A stretch of 64,000 nucleotides of DNA, taken from assembly GCF_021513235.1 (NCBI RefSeq), contig NZ_CP090976.1, positions 1,922,001-1,986,000 on the forward strand. The letters are read 5' to 3'. The translations under genes were made by a program, and so were the position numbers. Origin of the DNA: Kaistella sp. 97-N-M2. GTDB lineage: Bacteria > Bacteroidota > Bacteroidia > Flavobacteriales > Weeksellaceae. Shown piece after piece: positions 25,839 through 35,050 of the stretch; positions within the stretch are counted from its first letter, which is position 1, and every line of letters starts with the position of its first letter. The notes under the pieces are model-generated. The model did no database searches. It saw nothing but the letters and a program-made list of their open reading frames with translations, and had not been told where the DNA came from.

Positions 25839-27233
25839 TTATACGTGCGATTTCATATTTTCTCCATCTGATGAATGAAGCCGTCTAAAAACAAATCCCG
25901 ATAGAACCGTTAGAAAACCGACGATATAAAAAGTGTAGCGAAACGCGAGATGCGTGCTGCCGCCGGTTACGGAAGTGTTGTTTTCAAAAATTTTCAGCGC
26001 AATTAGTCCAAAAGCAATCCCGAAGCCAACGGCGAGTTGCTGATTAACCGCAAGTAAGGAATTTCCGCTGCTCGTGTGCGACGTACGCAGATCGGCAATC
26101 GCAATCGTGTTCATCGACGTGAACTGAATGGAATTGAAAAATCCCAAAATGGCAATGATTGGAATAAACCAATAAATGGACGTGTTCATGCCCGGAATTC
26201 CGAGGCAGGAAATCAAGATGCCGATGATGAAAGTATTCGTCATCAACGTTCGGCGGTAACCGAAATAGTCTAAAATTTTAATGACTGAAGATTTTCCCAA
26301 CATCGCGGTTAAAGCCATCGGCGCGACAATCCAGCCCGAAACTACAGCGCTTTCCCCGTAGGCAATCTGAATCATCAACGGCAACAAGAGAGGAATGGAG
26401 CTGATTCCTAAGCGCGTGGCTAAATTCCCGACAATTCCTACCCGAAACGTGCGAACCTGAAATAAATTTAAAGGGAAAATGGGATTTTTCGTCTTTTTTG
26501 CATGGATGTAATAATAGTAGATCATTAAAAACCCGAATGTAAAAATGAGTAAAATTAAAGTCGTGTGTTGAGACGAGCCGAACATTTCCAGCGATACAGA
26601 AAGAAGAAGTGAGGCGGAGGCGAAGATCAAAAAACCTTTTAAATCAAACGTAATCTGGTCGGATCGGTAATCGGGCATGTATTTTAAACTCAACAATAAA
26701 CCCAATAAACCGATGGGAATGTTAATTAGAAAAATCCAGTGCCAGGAAAAATAATCGACCATATAACCGCCGACTAAAGGTCCGAGAATTGGTCCGATCA
26801 GCGCGGGAATAATAGCGTAATTCATGGCTTTCATGAGCTCGTTTTTCTCGAACGTCTTAATTAAAGCCAACCTGCCTACGGGCGTCATTAAACTACCACC
26901 CAACCCCTGAATCACCCGCGAAATGACGAGTTGCGTTAAATCCTGGGACAGGGCGCAAAATAAGGAACCCAACATAAAAATGACGAGGGAAAAAATAAAA
27001 ATTTTCCGTGTTCCGAACTTGTCGGCCAGAAAACCGCTCACCGGCATGAAGAGTGCGAGTGTAAGGACGTAACTGATGATGGCGTTCTGCATATTCAGCG
27101 GAGATTCCTGCAGATCTTTGGCAATCGAAGGCAAAGACGTGTTAAGAATGGTGGAGTCCAACATTTGCATGAAAATGGACGTCGCTAAAATAAGAGGAAG
27201 GAATTTTTTTACGGAACTTTGTGAATTGGGCAT
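25839..27233 (-). CDS. DHA2-family MFS multidrug exporter (EmrB/QacA type)
   Basis: The 464-residue protein has about fourteen membrane helices. Family signatures are QMLDSTILNTSLPSIAKDL in helix 1, GFLADKFGTRKIF in loop 2-3, RVIQGLGGSLMTPVGR in helix 4 and GPILGPLVGGYMVDYF in helix 5 (motif C of H+ antiporters). It probably expels hydrophobic toxic compounds. No membrane-fusion or TolC-like partner is adjacent. Confidence 0.9.
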   Translation of the reverse strand: MPNSQSSVKKFLPLILATSIFMQMLDSTILNTSLPSIAKDLQESPLNMQNAIISYVLTLALFMPVSGFLADKFGTRKIFIFSLVIFMLGSLFCALSQDLTQLVISRVIQGLGGSLMTPVGRLALIKTFEKNELMKAMNYAIIPALIGPILGPLVGGYMVDYFSWHWIFLINIPIGLLGLLLSLKYMPDYRSDQITFDLKGFLIFASASLLLSVSLEMFGSSQHTTLILLIFTFGFLMIYYYYIHAKKTKNPIFPLNLFQVRTFRVGIVGNLATRLGISSIPLLLPLMIQIAYGESAVVSGWIVAPMALTAMLGKSSVIKILDYFGYRRTLMTNTFIIGILISCLGIPGMNTSIYWFIPIIAILGFFNSIQFTSMNTIAIADLRTSHTSSGNSLLAVNQQLAVGFGIAFGLIALKIFENNTSVTGGSTHLAFRYTFYIVGFLTVLSGFVFRRLHSSDGENMKSHV

Positions 27234-27427
27234 TCGGCAAATTTAAACGAAGCACAGCAAACGATTTGCCATCCGCATAAGTCTTTATAAAAAAGGCTCA
27301 TCGACAATATCTTTACAAGATCAAACCAAGAGACTCTGCGGACTTCTTCTGAAGGTGAAATCTACCAACGAAATGTTTTGAGGAGCTACCTTGACAGTTT
27401 TTGTTAAAACCTGAATCATCGTAGATA

Positions 27428-27471
27428 GAAAACGGGCTTTCTCCGACAAATTCGGAAGATACGCCCGTTTC
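27428..27471 (-). terminator. Terminator of asnB
   Basis: AAACGGGC/GCCCGTTT arms with an inner TCCGA...TCGGA stem, lying 63 bases after the asnB stop. Confidence 0.65.
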
Positions 27472-27533
27472 TAATCTCAAGAATAATTTCCCAGTGTTTT
27501 CCCTTGGCTCTTTTTACTTTTTCCCTGGCTCTT

Positions 27534-29204
27534 CTAGTAGGAATCTTCGTGCACCGATTTCACCGCTCTGCCGCTGGGGTCGTTGGCGTTTTTAAAGGCT
27601 TCGTCCCATTCCAGCGCGATTGGCGTGGAGCACGCGACGGAAGGCACAGACGGAACTGTCGCCGCCGCGGTTTCACTTGGGAAATGCTCTTCAAAAATCG
27701 TTCGATAGCGGTATTCTTCTTTATTTTGGGGTGTATTTAAGGGGAAGCGGAATTTCGAGTTCGTCATCATTTCGTTGGTGACTTCTTTTTCCGCAACTTC
27801 TTTTAAAGAATCGATCCAGGAATAGCCCACGCCGTCGGAAAACTGTTCTTTCTGGCGCCATGCAATACTTTCTGGTAATAAATCTTCAAAGGCTTTGCGC
27901 AAAACCCATTTTTCCATTTTGCCGTCGGCTTTGCTTATCATTTTATCTTTCGGATTCATCGTCATCGCCACATCCATAAATTCTTTGTCGAGAAACGGAA
28001 CCCTTCCTTCTATTCCCCAACTCATCAGCGATTTGTTGGCTCTTAAACAGTCGTAAAGGTGAAGTTTTCCAAGCTTTCGCACGGTTTCTTCGTGGAATTC
28101 TTTGGCATTCGGCGCCTTGTGGAAATAGAGATATCCCCCAAAAAGCTCGTCGCTGCCTTCGCCGGAAAGCACCATTTTGATTCCCATGGATTTGATGACT
28201 CTTGCCAATAAATACATCGGCGTGGAGGCGCGAATAGTTGTTACATCGTACGTTTCGAGATGGTAAATCACGTCGCGTACCGCATCGAGGCCTTCCTGAA
28301 CGGTGAAGTGAACTTCGTGGTGAATGGAGCCGATATGATCCGCCGCTTTTTGGGCAGCGAGCAAATCGGGGCTTCCTTCCAGGCCCACGGCAAAACTGTG
28401 CAGACGCGGATACCAGGCTTCCTGCGTGTCGCCACTTTCGATTCTGTTGCGGGAATATTTTGCCGTCACCGCCGCAATAATGGAAGAATCTAAACCGCCG
28501 GAAAGCAGAACGCCATACGGAACATCGCTCATCAACTGGCGGTGGACCGCGTCTTCCAAAGCTTTTCTGATGCGGGAAATGTCGGTAGCATTATCTTTTA
28601 CGTTGTTGTAATCGGTCCAGTCTCTTTTGTACCACTGCTGCATTTCATAGCCGTCTTTGCTGTAGAGAAAATGCCCGGGCAGAAAGTTTTCGATCGTTTT
28701 GCAGATGCCTTCCAAAGCTTTTAATTCGGACGCTACATAATAATTTCCATTTTTGTCCCAACCTTGGTAAAGCGGGCAAATGCCCATGTGGTCGCGACCC
28801 ACGAGATAAATGTCGTTTTCGATATCATAAAGTGCAAAGGCGAAAATTCCGTTTAATTTTTCCAGAAAATCTTTTCCGTCTCTTCGGTATAAAGCTAAGA
28901 TCACTTCACAATCCGAGTGGGTTTGAAATTCGTAATCGGGAAATTCTTTTCGAAGTTCCTGATGGTTATAAATTTCGCCATTAACGGCCAGGACTACTTT
29001 TTTATCTTTTGTAAACAGGGGTTGCTTGCCGGAAGTGGGATCGACGATCGCCAATCTTTCATGAGAAAAAATTACTTTTTCATCCTGAAAAATGCCGCTC
29101 CAGTCCGGGCCGCGGTGACGGATTTTTTTAGACATTTCCAGAACCTGAGGTCGCAAGATTTCGGTTTTCTGTTTCGCATCGAAAAGGCATACAATTCCAC
29201 ACAT
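27534..29204 (-). CDS. asnB: Asparagine synthetase B, glutamine-hydrolysing
   Basis: The 556-residue enzyme begins MCGIVCLFD with the N-terminal nucleophile Cys2 of the class II glutaminase domain (1-200). It continues with a synthetase domain holding the ATP pyrophosphatase loop LSGGLDSS (about 235). It makes asparagine from aspartate, glutamine and ATP. The length matches E. coli AsnB (554). It is monocistronic with its own terminator. Confidence 0.96.
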   Translation of the reverse strand: MCGIVCLFDAKQKTEILRPQVLEMSKKIRHRGPDWSGIFQDEKVIFSHERLAIVDPTSGKQPLFTKDKKVVLAVNGEIYNHQELRKEFPDYEFQTHSDCEVILALYRRDGKDFLEKLNGIFAFALYDIENDIYLVGRDHMGICPLYQGWDKNGNYYVASELKALEGICKTIENFLPGHFLYSKDGYEMQQWYKRDWTDYNNVKDNATDISRIRKALEDAVHRQLMSDVPYGVLLSGGLDSSIIAAVTAKYSRNRIESGDTQEAWYPRLHSFAVGLEGSPDLLAAQKAADHIGSIHHEVHFTVQEGLDAVRDVIYHLETYDVTTIRASTPMYLLARVIKSMGIKMVLSGEGSDELFGGYLYFHKAPNAKEFHEETVRKLGKLHLYDCLRANKSLMSWGIEGRVPFLDKEFMDVAMTMNPKDKMISKADGKMEKWVLRKAFEDLLPESIAWRQKEQFSDGVGYSWIDSLKEVAEKEVTNEMMTNSKFRFPLNTPQNKEEYRYRTIFEEHFPSETAAATVPSVPSVACSTPIALEWDEAFKNANDPSGRAVKSVHEDSY

Positions 29205-29404
29205 AACTTCTGTATTTTTATCGTTTGGTAACTTTTAATTAAAATTCTACTGCAAACATATTATAAATCTTTACAAAATGAAACAAAAAACAGCTAAGTA
29301 AGAAAAATATACTAAAATAAGTTTTAAAACAGAACAAATTTAAGTTTGATCCGTAGAAATATAGATTTTTATTAAAAAAATTCCGCTGCTGACTTTCAAA
29401 ACTG

Positions 29405-29434
29405 AAAAACACTTCCCTTAAAGAAGTGTTTTTT
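29405..29434 (-). terminator. Terminator of the GMC oxidoreductase gene
   Basis: AAAACACTTC/GAAGTGTTTTTT hairpin, 21 bases after the stop at 29455. Confidence 0.8.
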
Positions 29435-29454
29435 CTGTTTAAAATTTTTGAGGA

Positions 29455-31047
29455 CTACGCAAAATCGCGGCGAATGATTTCCTCCAGGCAGTATTCCGCG
29501 ATTGCGGTGATGGTGACAAAAGGATTTACACCAATCGTTCCCGGAATTAAAGAGCCGTCCACCACGTAAAGATTTTTGTGACCGTTTAGTCGGCCAAAGT
29601 CATCGGTTGCTTTTCCCAAAACAATTCCGCCCAACGGATGATAGCAAACATCGGCACCGAAACCATTGTGGAATAAAAGGTGCGATCGCGTTCCGCCATT
29701 GGCTTTGTTCATGGTGCGCAGAAAATATTTCGCATTATCTTTCATATGCGCCGTGTGAGATTCGTTCCAGTCTAAAGCCAGTTTCTGCGTAGCGGGATCG
29801 TAATTAACTTCGCCATATTTCTTCAGCTTGTTCACCATTAAATAAAGGGACGTGGCCACGTTCATTCCCATAGGTAAGGGTGCAATTTCCACAAAGAAGG
29901 GACGCTTTTCATCTTCCCAATGGTCGATGCCGCCCACAGGAATCGTGGATTGCCGAAAGCCGGTGCCACCGGAAAAAGCTTTCACCCAGTTTCTGCCCGT
30001 CATGAAATTTCCGTTGTTGCCCCATTCTTTTCCAATGTTTTCGTCCATTGGCAAGTGGTTGAGGGATTTTGATTTTAATAAGAGTTCCAGCGAACCCATC
30101 GTTCCGGCGGAAAGGATTAATTTTTTCGTGTTGATGATTTTATGCTGAATCTCTTCGCCTTTCGTATTCAGGACGGAAATATCCAGCGCATAACTTTCAT
30201 CGGGATTTTGGGTGATATGATTTACCTGATGCAGCTCCAAAATATTCAGTTTTCCCGTGGCAGAAGCTTTTTTCAGGTAGGTTTTGTCCAAAGAATTTTT
30301 ACCGTGATTATTGCCGTAAATCACTTCGCCCGCCAAAGCGGAGCGCGGGACTTCGTTTTTGTATTCCTTTTCCATGTATTCGAAATCGTAGACATTCGGC
30401 ACGCGAACGGTTTGGAAGCCGGCTTTTTTGGCTTCTTGTTCCCCCACGCGGTTGAATTTATAAAACTCGCAATCCGCTAAAAATTCTTCGGACGCAACAT
30501 TCGATTTCAATTCCTGATTGGCCAATGGAAAATATTTCGCATAAAATTTATCCGCATCTAAATTCGGGAAGATTTCTTTGAAATATTCTTTTTTCGGCGT
30601 AACGGCCATTCCGCCATTCACGAGGGAACCACCGCCAACACCACGTCCGAGCCAAATTTTAATATTCTCAAAATCCAGGCGATCCAAAGCGCCCGTAAAT
30701 TTTTCCAAATTAAAGAGGTTGAAAAAAGGAGCGATGGTTTTGGTTTTCAGCCAGGCGGCAGAATGTCCGGGATTGATCATCGTCGAGAATTTTTCGCCGG
30801 ATTTTTCCCAGTTTAAACCCATTTCCAGAAGCGTGACAGGAATATTTTTTTCACATAGCCGCAGAGCAGCCACCGATCCGCCGTAGCCGGAACCGATGAT
30901 AACAACTTCTTTATCACTGATTTCTGTGGGTTGATTGAGGTTTTCCCGCGGTGAAAGTGGCGATTGTCCGTACAAACTGCCCGCTCCCAAAAAGAACAGG
31001 GCAGCAACTCCCAAACCGCCGGTCTGTATAAATTCTCTACGATTCAT
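29455..31047 (-). CDS. GMC-family FAD oxidoreductase (cholesterol oxidase-like), exported
   Basis: The 530-residue protein starts MNRREFIQTGGLGVAAL, a Tat-like signal (twin Arg at 3-4), cut before QSPLSP. The FAD Rossmann motif is VVIIGSGYGGSVAALRL (about 48-64). A C-terminal GMC part follows with DVCYHPLGGIVLG and VVDGSLIPGTIGVNPFVTI holding the catalytic His/Asn region. Family enzymes oxidise sterols or other alcohols. The substrate is unknown; sterol use is only suggested by similarity. Co-factor and export through Tat fit together. It has its own terminator. Confidence 0.88.
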   Translation of the reverse strand: MNRREFIQTGGLGVAALFFLGAGSLYGQSPLSPRENLNQPTEISDKEVVIIGSGYGGSVAALRLCEKNIPVTLLEMGLNWEKSGEKFSTMINPGHSAAWLKTKTIAPFFNLFNLEKFTGALDRLDFENIKIWLGRGVGGGSLVNGGMAVTPKKEYFKEIFPNLDADKFYAKYFPLANQELKSNVASEEFLADCEFYKFNRVGEQEAKKAGFQTVRVPNVYDFEYMEKEYKNEVPRSALAGEVIYGNNHGKNSLDKTYLKKASATGKLNILELHQVNHITQNPDESYALDISVLNTKGEEIQHKIINTKKLILSAGTMGSLELLLKSKSLNHLPMDENIGKEWGNNGNFMTGRNWVKAFSGGTGFRQSTIPVGGIDHWEDEKRPFFVEIAPLPMGMNVATSLYLMVNKLKKYGEVNYDPATQKLALDWNESHTAHMKDNAKYFLRTMNKANGGTRSHLLFHNGFGADVCYHPLGGIVLGKATDDFGRLNGHKNLYVVDGSLIPGTIGVNPFVTITAIAEYCLEEIIRRDFA

Positions 31048-31186
31048 GGTGCAAGGCTTAACAAGAACCGTACTACAATGCGCTGATTATTGAGTTTTGA
31101 TATGTAACGCGTTCTAAAACAGATTACAATTTAAAATTGGTGGAAAACCTTCAATGAATTTGGTAAAAAAAAGGAAATTTTATTCT

Positions 31187-31265
31187 AGCCGCGATCGCAA
31201 CGGCATCCTTTTTTGAGGAGGAACGACGAGAAAAAGATATAGTGAAGAGCGCGACGGGATTTCGG
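31187..31265 (+). repeat. Dispersed repeat, family B, copy 1
   Basis: The segment has GCAACGGCATCCTTTTTT, then AAAAAGATATAGTGAAGAGC and GCGACGGGATTTCGG. The same order of blocks appears, on the other strand, at 59741-59827. Confidence 0.7.
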
Positions 31266-31295
31266 AAGAAGCGAAATCTTCGGGCTCCTCCAAAA

Positions 31296-31325
31296 AAACA
31301 GCCACTTCGACTGGGAAGTGGCTGA
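31296..31325 (-). terminator. Terminator of the RNA methyltransferase gene
   Basis: CAGCCACTTC/GAAGTGGCTG hairpin followed by seven T on the minus strand, 19 bases after the stop. Confidence 0.85.
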
Positions 31326-31343
31326 TATGCGGAGAAATTTAGG

Positions 31344-32549
31344 TTAAGCTTTTCGCTCGATCAAAGCCATGTAGAAGCCGTCGAACCCGTCGCTCGGCAT
31401 TATTTTCTCTTCTTTGATCAAAGTATAACCTTCGTTATTTTTCAGGAAAGTTTCCACCTGCTCGTTATTTTCGCTTGGCAAAATGGAACACGTGGCGTAG
31501 ATCATTTTTCCGCCTTTTTTCAGGATTTTTGCATAGTCCTGCAGGATTTTTTCCTGTTCTTTTTTAATGCGGTCGATAAAATCCTGATCAATTTTCCACT
31601 TGGAATCCGGATTTCTTTTGAGCACACCCAAGCCCGAGCACGGCGAATCGATGAGCAAACGGTCGGCCGTTTCGTGGAGTCTTTTGATGACTTTGTTATC
31701 GTCGATCATGCGGGTTTCGATGTTGTGCGCACCGGCTCTTTTCGCGCGGCGTTTCAGTTCTGCCAGTTTCCACTCGTAAATATCGAGGGCGATAATCTGG
31801 CCTTTGTTTTTCATTAAGGCCGCGAGGTGAAGCGTTTTTCCGCCAGCTCCGGCACAAACGTCGACCACGCGCATGCCTTCCTGTACGTCGAGCAATTCGC
31901 CGATTTTTTGGGAAGAAGCGTCCTGAACTTCGAACAGGCCGTCCTTAAAGGCGGTCGTAATAAAAACGTTTTTTCTCACGTCAAGCTGCACTGCATCAGG
32001 ATAGTTTTTGATCTGGAAACTTTCCACACCTTCCACTTTTAAGTCCGAAATAAGCTCTTTCGCCGTGGTTTTCAGCGTATTAACGCGAAGAACCGTCGGC
32101 GCCTGCTCATTCAACGCGATCATTTCTTTCTCCCAGCCCGGACCGAGTTCTTTTTCCATGGTTTCTGCCAGCCATTCGGGGATGGAATATTCCACGGCTT
32201 TCGTGGGAACCGTGTTTTTCTTTAATTTGTTAATGATATCGGCGGTTTTCACGCCGTCGAATTCCTCAAATTTTTTGTAATGCGTTTTCGTCCAGAGGCA
32301 GTACGCCAAAATTAATTTGTAGATATTGTGCGGTTTTACGCCTTCGCCCATGTAATATTCGAGGCGTTTTTTCCAGCGAATGATGTCGTAAAAAATTTGT
32401 GCCACTACTTTCCGGTCTTCGCTGCCCCATTGTTTGTGGCCTTTCAAAAGCCTTTCGATCACTTTGTCGGCGTATTTTCGGTCTTCGAAAAAAGTTTCCT
32501 GCAATGCGTCGTGAATTCCGATAAGTAAGTTTCTGTGTATGAGTTCCAT
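31344..32549 (-). CDS. RsmB/NOP-family RNA m5C methyltransferase
   Basis: The 401-residue protein has an N-terminal RNA-binding part (about 1-150) and a SAM-dependent methyltransferase with DVCAGAGGKTLHLAAL (motif I), DSPCSGLGVLKRNPD (Cys of motif IV) and YATCSILPSEN (catalytic Cys of motif VI). The two cysteines define RNA (cytosine-5) methyltransferases of the Sun/NOP2 type. The target is probably 16S rRNA but the exact base is not evident. The upstream gap carries a family A repeat. Confidence 0.92.
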   Translation of the reverse strand: MELIHRNLLIGIHDALQETFFEDRKYADKVIERLLKGHKQWGSEDRKVVAQIFYDIIRWKKRLEYYMGEGVKPHNIYKLILAYCLWTKTHYKKFEEFDGVKTADIINKLKKNTVPTKAVEYSIPEWLAETMEKELGPGWEKEMIALNEQAPTVLRVNTLKTTAKELISDLKVEGVESFQIKNYPDAVQLDVRKNVFITTAFKDGLFEVQDASSQKIGELLDVQEGMRVVDVCAGAGGKTLHLAALMKNKGQIIALDIYEWKLAELKRRAKRAGAHNIETRMIDDNKVIKRLHETADRLLIDSPCSGLGVLKRNPDSKWKIDQDFIDRIKKEQEKILQDYAKILKKGGKMIYATCSILPSENNEQVETFLKNNEGYTLIKEEKIMPSDGFDGFYMALIERKA

Positions 32550-32633
32550 TTAGGATTTTTTAAAGGTTCAATTCAGCCTCGAATCTCCGGGCCATAATTT
32601 TTGCAAAAATAAGGTTTTTAAACGTAATAATTT

Positions 32634-32726
32634 GGGCGCACATTTCCGCCCTCCGTTCCCGCTTTTTTATTTGGCGGCTGCGCGCAGCCCCCGAATAAAA
32701 AGAGCTCCACTCAGGTCGGGGCGCAC
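32634..32726 (-). repeat. Dispersed palindromic repeat, family A, copy 3
   Basis: On the minus strand, GACCTGAGTGGAGCTCTTTTT and AAAAAAGCGGGAACGGAGGG enclose a stem-loop (CGGGGGCTGCGCGCAGCCGCC). This is the best preserved copy; GGGCGCAC is present at both outer ends in direct repeat on the plus strand. Confidence 0.82.
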
Positions 32727-32819
32727 GCCGTGTTTAGAAGCAGGATTGTTTTTATTCCAAACCATTTATCATTCTTCGGAGTTTCTTTAATAATAATATC
32801 TTTGCAAAAATTAAAAATT

Positions 32820-33152
32820 ATGAGTGATACGATCGTTTGCCCAAAATGCGAATCAGAATTTACCTACGAACAGGACGGCAAAATGGTATGTTCCCAATGC
32901 TTCCACGAATGGACGCCCGGAGAAACTTCCGAAGAAGATAGAATTCTGGATGCGAACGGAAATGAGCTGCAAAACGGCGATACCGTAGTCGTGGTAAAAG
33001 ATTTGCCTGTGAAAGGTGCGCCGAAACCCGTAAAAGCCGGAACGAAAGTGAAAAACATCAGACTGCGCCCGGATTCCGATCATAACATCGACTGTAAAAT
33101 TGACGGTTTCGGCTCCATGGCTTTAAAGTCTGAGTTTGTGAAGAAAGCCTAA
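32820..33152 (+). CDS. yjdM: YjdM/PhnA-family zinc-ribbon protein
   Basis: The 110-residue protein has the YjdM (formerly PhnA) layout. An N-terminal zinc ribbon with CPKC and CSQC (Cys8, 11, 24, 27 approximately) is followed by the C-terminal domain [19 protein letters not shown]...[13 protein letters not shown]. Despite its old link to phosphonate use, its function is not settled. The start at 32820 replaces an upstream in-frame start at 32730 whose extension lies in the palindromic repeat. The gene is monocistronic. Confidence 0.92.
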   Translation: MSDTIVCPKCESEFTYEQDGKMVCSQCFHEWTPGETSEEDRILDANGNELQNGDTVVVVKDLPVKGAPKPVKAGTKVKNIRLRPDSDHNIDCKIDGFGSMALKSEFVKKA

Positions 33153-33252
33153 GTGAAAAACTATAGCATCAATATTTTTTACCTGGCATAAGAAATTTCT
33201 GACAGTCGCGTAAAAATTTATGCAATTCGTGCTTAACCGATAAAAAACCCGC

Positions 33253-34184
33253 TTAAAACCGGATTTTCACTGCACCTGAAATTTGGTCTGGTGTATAGAT
33301 AATGATCCGGCAATCCTTCAGCGAAACTTTGTTCCAGTAATAACTTCCGGCAAAGCGGCTTTCCAGGACTTCGGCGTCCAGGCCGCTGTCGGCGATTTTT
33401 ATTTCGTGCGGATACCAAAGACTTTTAGAAAGCTGGAAGTCTTTTTTTCTGCCGCCGAAAATGCATTCACTTCCCCAAAAAGTTCTGCCACGTACTTGTT
33501 ATACGGCTTCGTGTACGTTTCTTCTGCGCTGTCGTTCTGTATTAACCTTCCATCCTGCAAAACAACAATCTGGTCCAGCCAGGGCATTACTTCCTGAATC
33601 TCGTGCGTTGAGATCAGCAGTGAAATATTTTTTTCGCGAACATAATTAAAAAGTCGTTCCCGAAGTTCAATTTTCCGGGAAAAATCGATGTTACTGAAAG
33701 GTTCGTCGAGCAAAAGTAATTTTGGCATTACCGAAAGGGCACGGGCGATCGAAACACGCTGCTGCTGGCCACCGCTTAGATATTTGGGTAAAATTCCGGC
33801 ATAATCTTCCAGACCGACCACTTGTAAAAGTTCCTCAACGCGTGCCTTTTTTTGTACTAAATTAATATTGGAAATAAATTTACCTACATTTTCAGCCACG
33901 GTAGAATAGGGCATTAAATCGTAATTCTGCGCTACAAGTTTCATGTCGCTTTCGCCGGGAACCAAATTCTTTTTCGGGCCCAGAATCGGCTTTCCGTCGA
34001 AAATAATATCTCCTGCTTCCCAATCGAGCAAACCGTAAATAAGGTTCAAAAGGGTCGATTTTCCGCACCCGCTTTCGCCCGCCAAAGCGATTATTTGACC
34101 TTCTTTCACGTTCAGGTTAAAGTTTTGAAACAGTTTCTTTTGTGGAGAATGCGAAAAAAATAAATGACTGATTTCTAAAAGCAT
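33253..34184 (-). pseudogene. ABC transporter ATP-binding protein, frameshifted at a homopolymer near the C-terminus
   Basis: From 34184 the frame encodes a complete ABC ATPase: Walker A GESGCGKST, Q-loop QNYDLM, signature LSGGQQQR, Walker B LLLLDEP, and STHEIQEV. In frame it ends at 33399 with a short, odd FGIRTK. If one A is added to the A7 run at 33442-33448 (T7 on the plus strand) the frame continues DFQLSKSLWYPHEIKIADSG and on to IRF and a stop at 33253. That is a well-formed C-terminal accessory domain of about 65 residues. The ATPase core is intact, so the protein may work truncated. No permease gene is adjacent; a substrate cannot be named. Compare the similar case at 55993-56462. Confidence 0.82.
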
Positions 34185-34260
34185 GTGGCAAAAGTAATAT
34201 TTTTGGCTGTAATAGGAATAATTTTACTATTTTAGCGATATAATTTAAATTCAGTTTTTA

Positions 34261-34920
34261 ATGAAAAAAGTAATAACAATGTCCGTTATTTCTGCAATTA
34301 TTGCAGCAGTTTCTCTAGTTTCTTGCGGTAAAGATAAACCTTTAATCAGCGAAAGTAACGAAAGTTCGATTACAAAAGAGGGCAATGTTTATGAACTCGA
34401 TACGCTGAACAGCAGGATCGAATGGAAAGGATTCAAAGTGGTAAAATCGGAGAATACGAGTCATTTTGGTACCATTCAGTTCGAAAGCGGAGATGTAACA
34501 GTGAAAGACGGAAAACTTGAAAGCGGAAAGTTTGTTGCGGATATGACTACGTTAACCTCTGTAGATTTAAAAGACGATACAGAACAACTCAACAAGCTCA
34601 ACAGTCATTTAAAAAGTGGCGATTTTTTCGAAACCGAAAAGTTTCCCACCGCTTCTTATGAGATCACCAAGGTTTCAGACAATGCTTCCGGCGATTACAA
34701 TACATTGCTCGACGGCAATTTAACGATAAAAGGAATTACGAAACCCGTGCAGTTTAACGCCAACGTTTCTGTAAAAGACGGTGAAGTGAGCATTGCCACA
34801 GAACCAAAAGATGTGATGCGGGAAGATTTTGGAGTAAAATTCCAAATGCCGCTCGCAAATGGCGTTATCAAAGACGAAGTGAATCTTCAGATTTTGGTAA
34901 AAGCCCTGGAAAAGAAATAA
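34261..34920 (+). CDS. YceI-family lipoprotein
   Basis: The 219-residue protein has a lipoprotein signal (lipobox Cys22, SLVSC). A YceI domain (about 40-215) follows with LDTLNSRIEWKGFKV, LNSHLKSGDFFETEKFPTA and NLTIKGITKPVQF. YceI proteins form a lipocalin-like barrel that holds isoprenoid or other lipids; the physiological role is unclear. Membrane anchoring in the periplasm is indicated. It is monocistronic with its own terminator and is divergent from the ABC ATPase gene. Confidence 0.92.
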   Translation: MKKVITMSVISAIIAAVSLVSCGKDKPLISESNESSITKEGNVYELDTLNSRIEWKGFKVVKSENTSHFGTIQFESGDVTVKDGKLESGKFVADMTTLTSVDLKDDTEQLNKLNSHLKSGDFFETEKFPTASYEITKVSDNASGDYNTLLDGNLTIKGITKPVQFNANVSVKDGEVSIATEPKDVMREDFGVKFQMPLANGVIKDEVNLQILVKALEKK

Positions 34921-34951
34921 ATTTTTATTTATTTAAGTGTAATAAGTGATT

Positions 34952-34986
34952 AAATCCGTTTCGTTTTGCGAGACGGATTTTTTGTT
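34952..34986 (+). terminator. Terminator of the yceI-like gene
   Basis: AAATCCGTTTCG/CGAGACGGATTTTTT hairpin (one G-T pair) 31 bases after the stop. Confidence 0.8.
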
Positions 34987-35016
34987 TCAATTTTACTGAG
35001 GACTGATCATCATTTA

Positions 35017-35043
35017 ATAAAAAAAGGTTGCCTATCGACAACC
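35017..35043 (-). terminator. Terminator of msrA
   Basis: AAGGTTG/CAACCTT hairpin with seven T on the minus strand, 7 bases after the stop at 35051. Confidence 0.8.
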
Positions 35044-35050
35044 TTAAGTT

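Noticed and set aside
32730..32819. 30-residue extension of YjdM
   Set aside because: It reads through the end of a palindromic repeat and precedes the conserved zinc-ribbon start at 32820.
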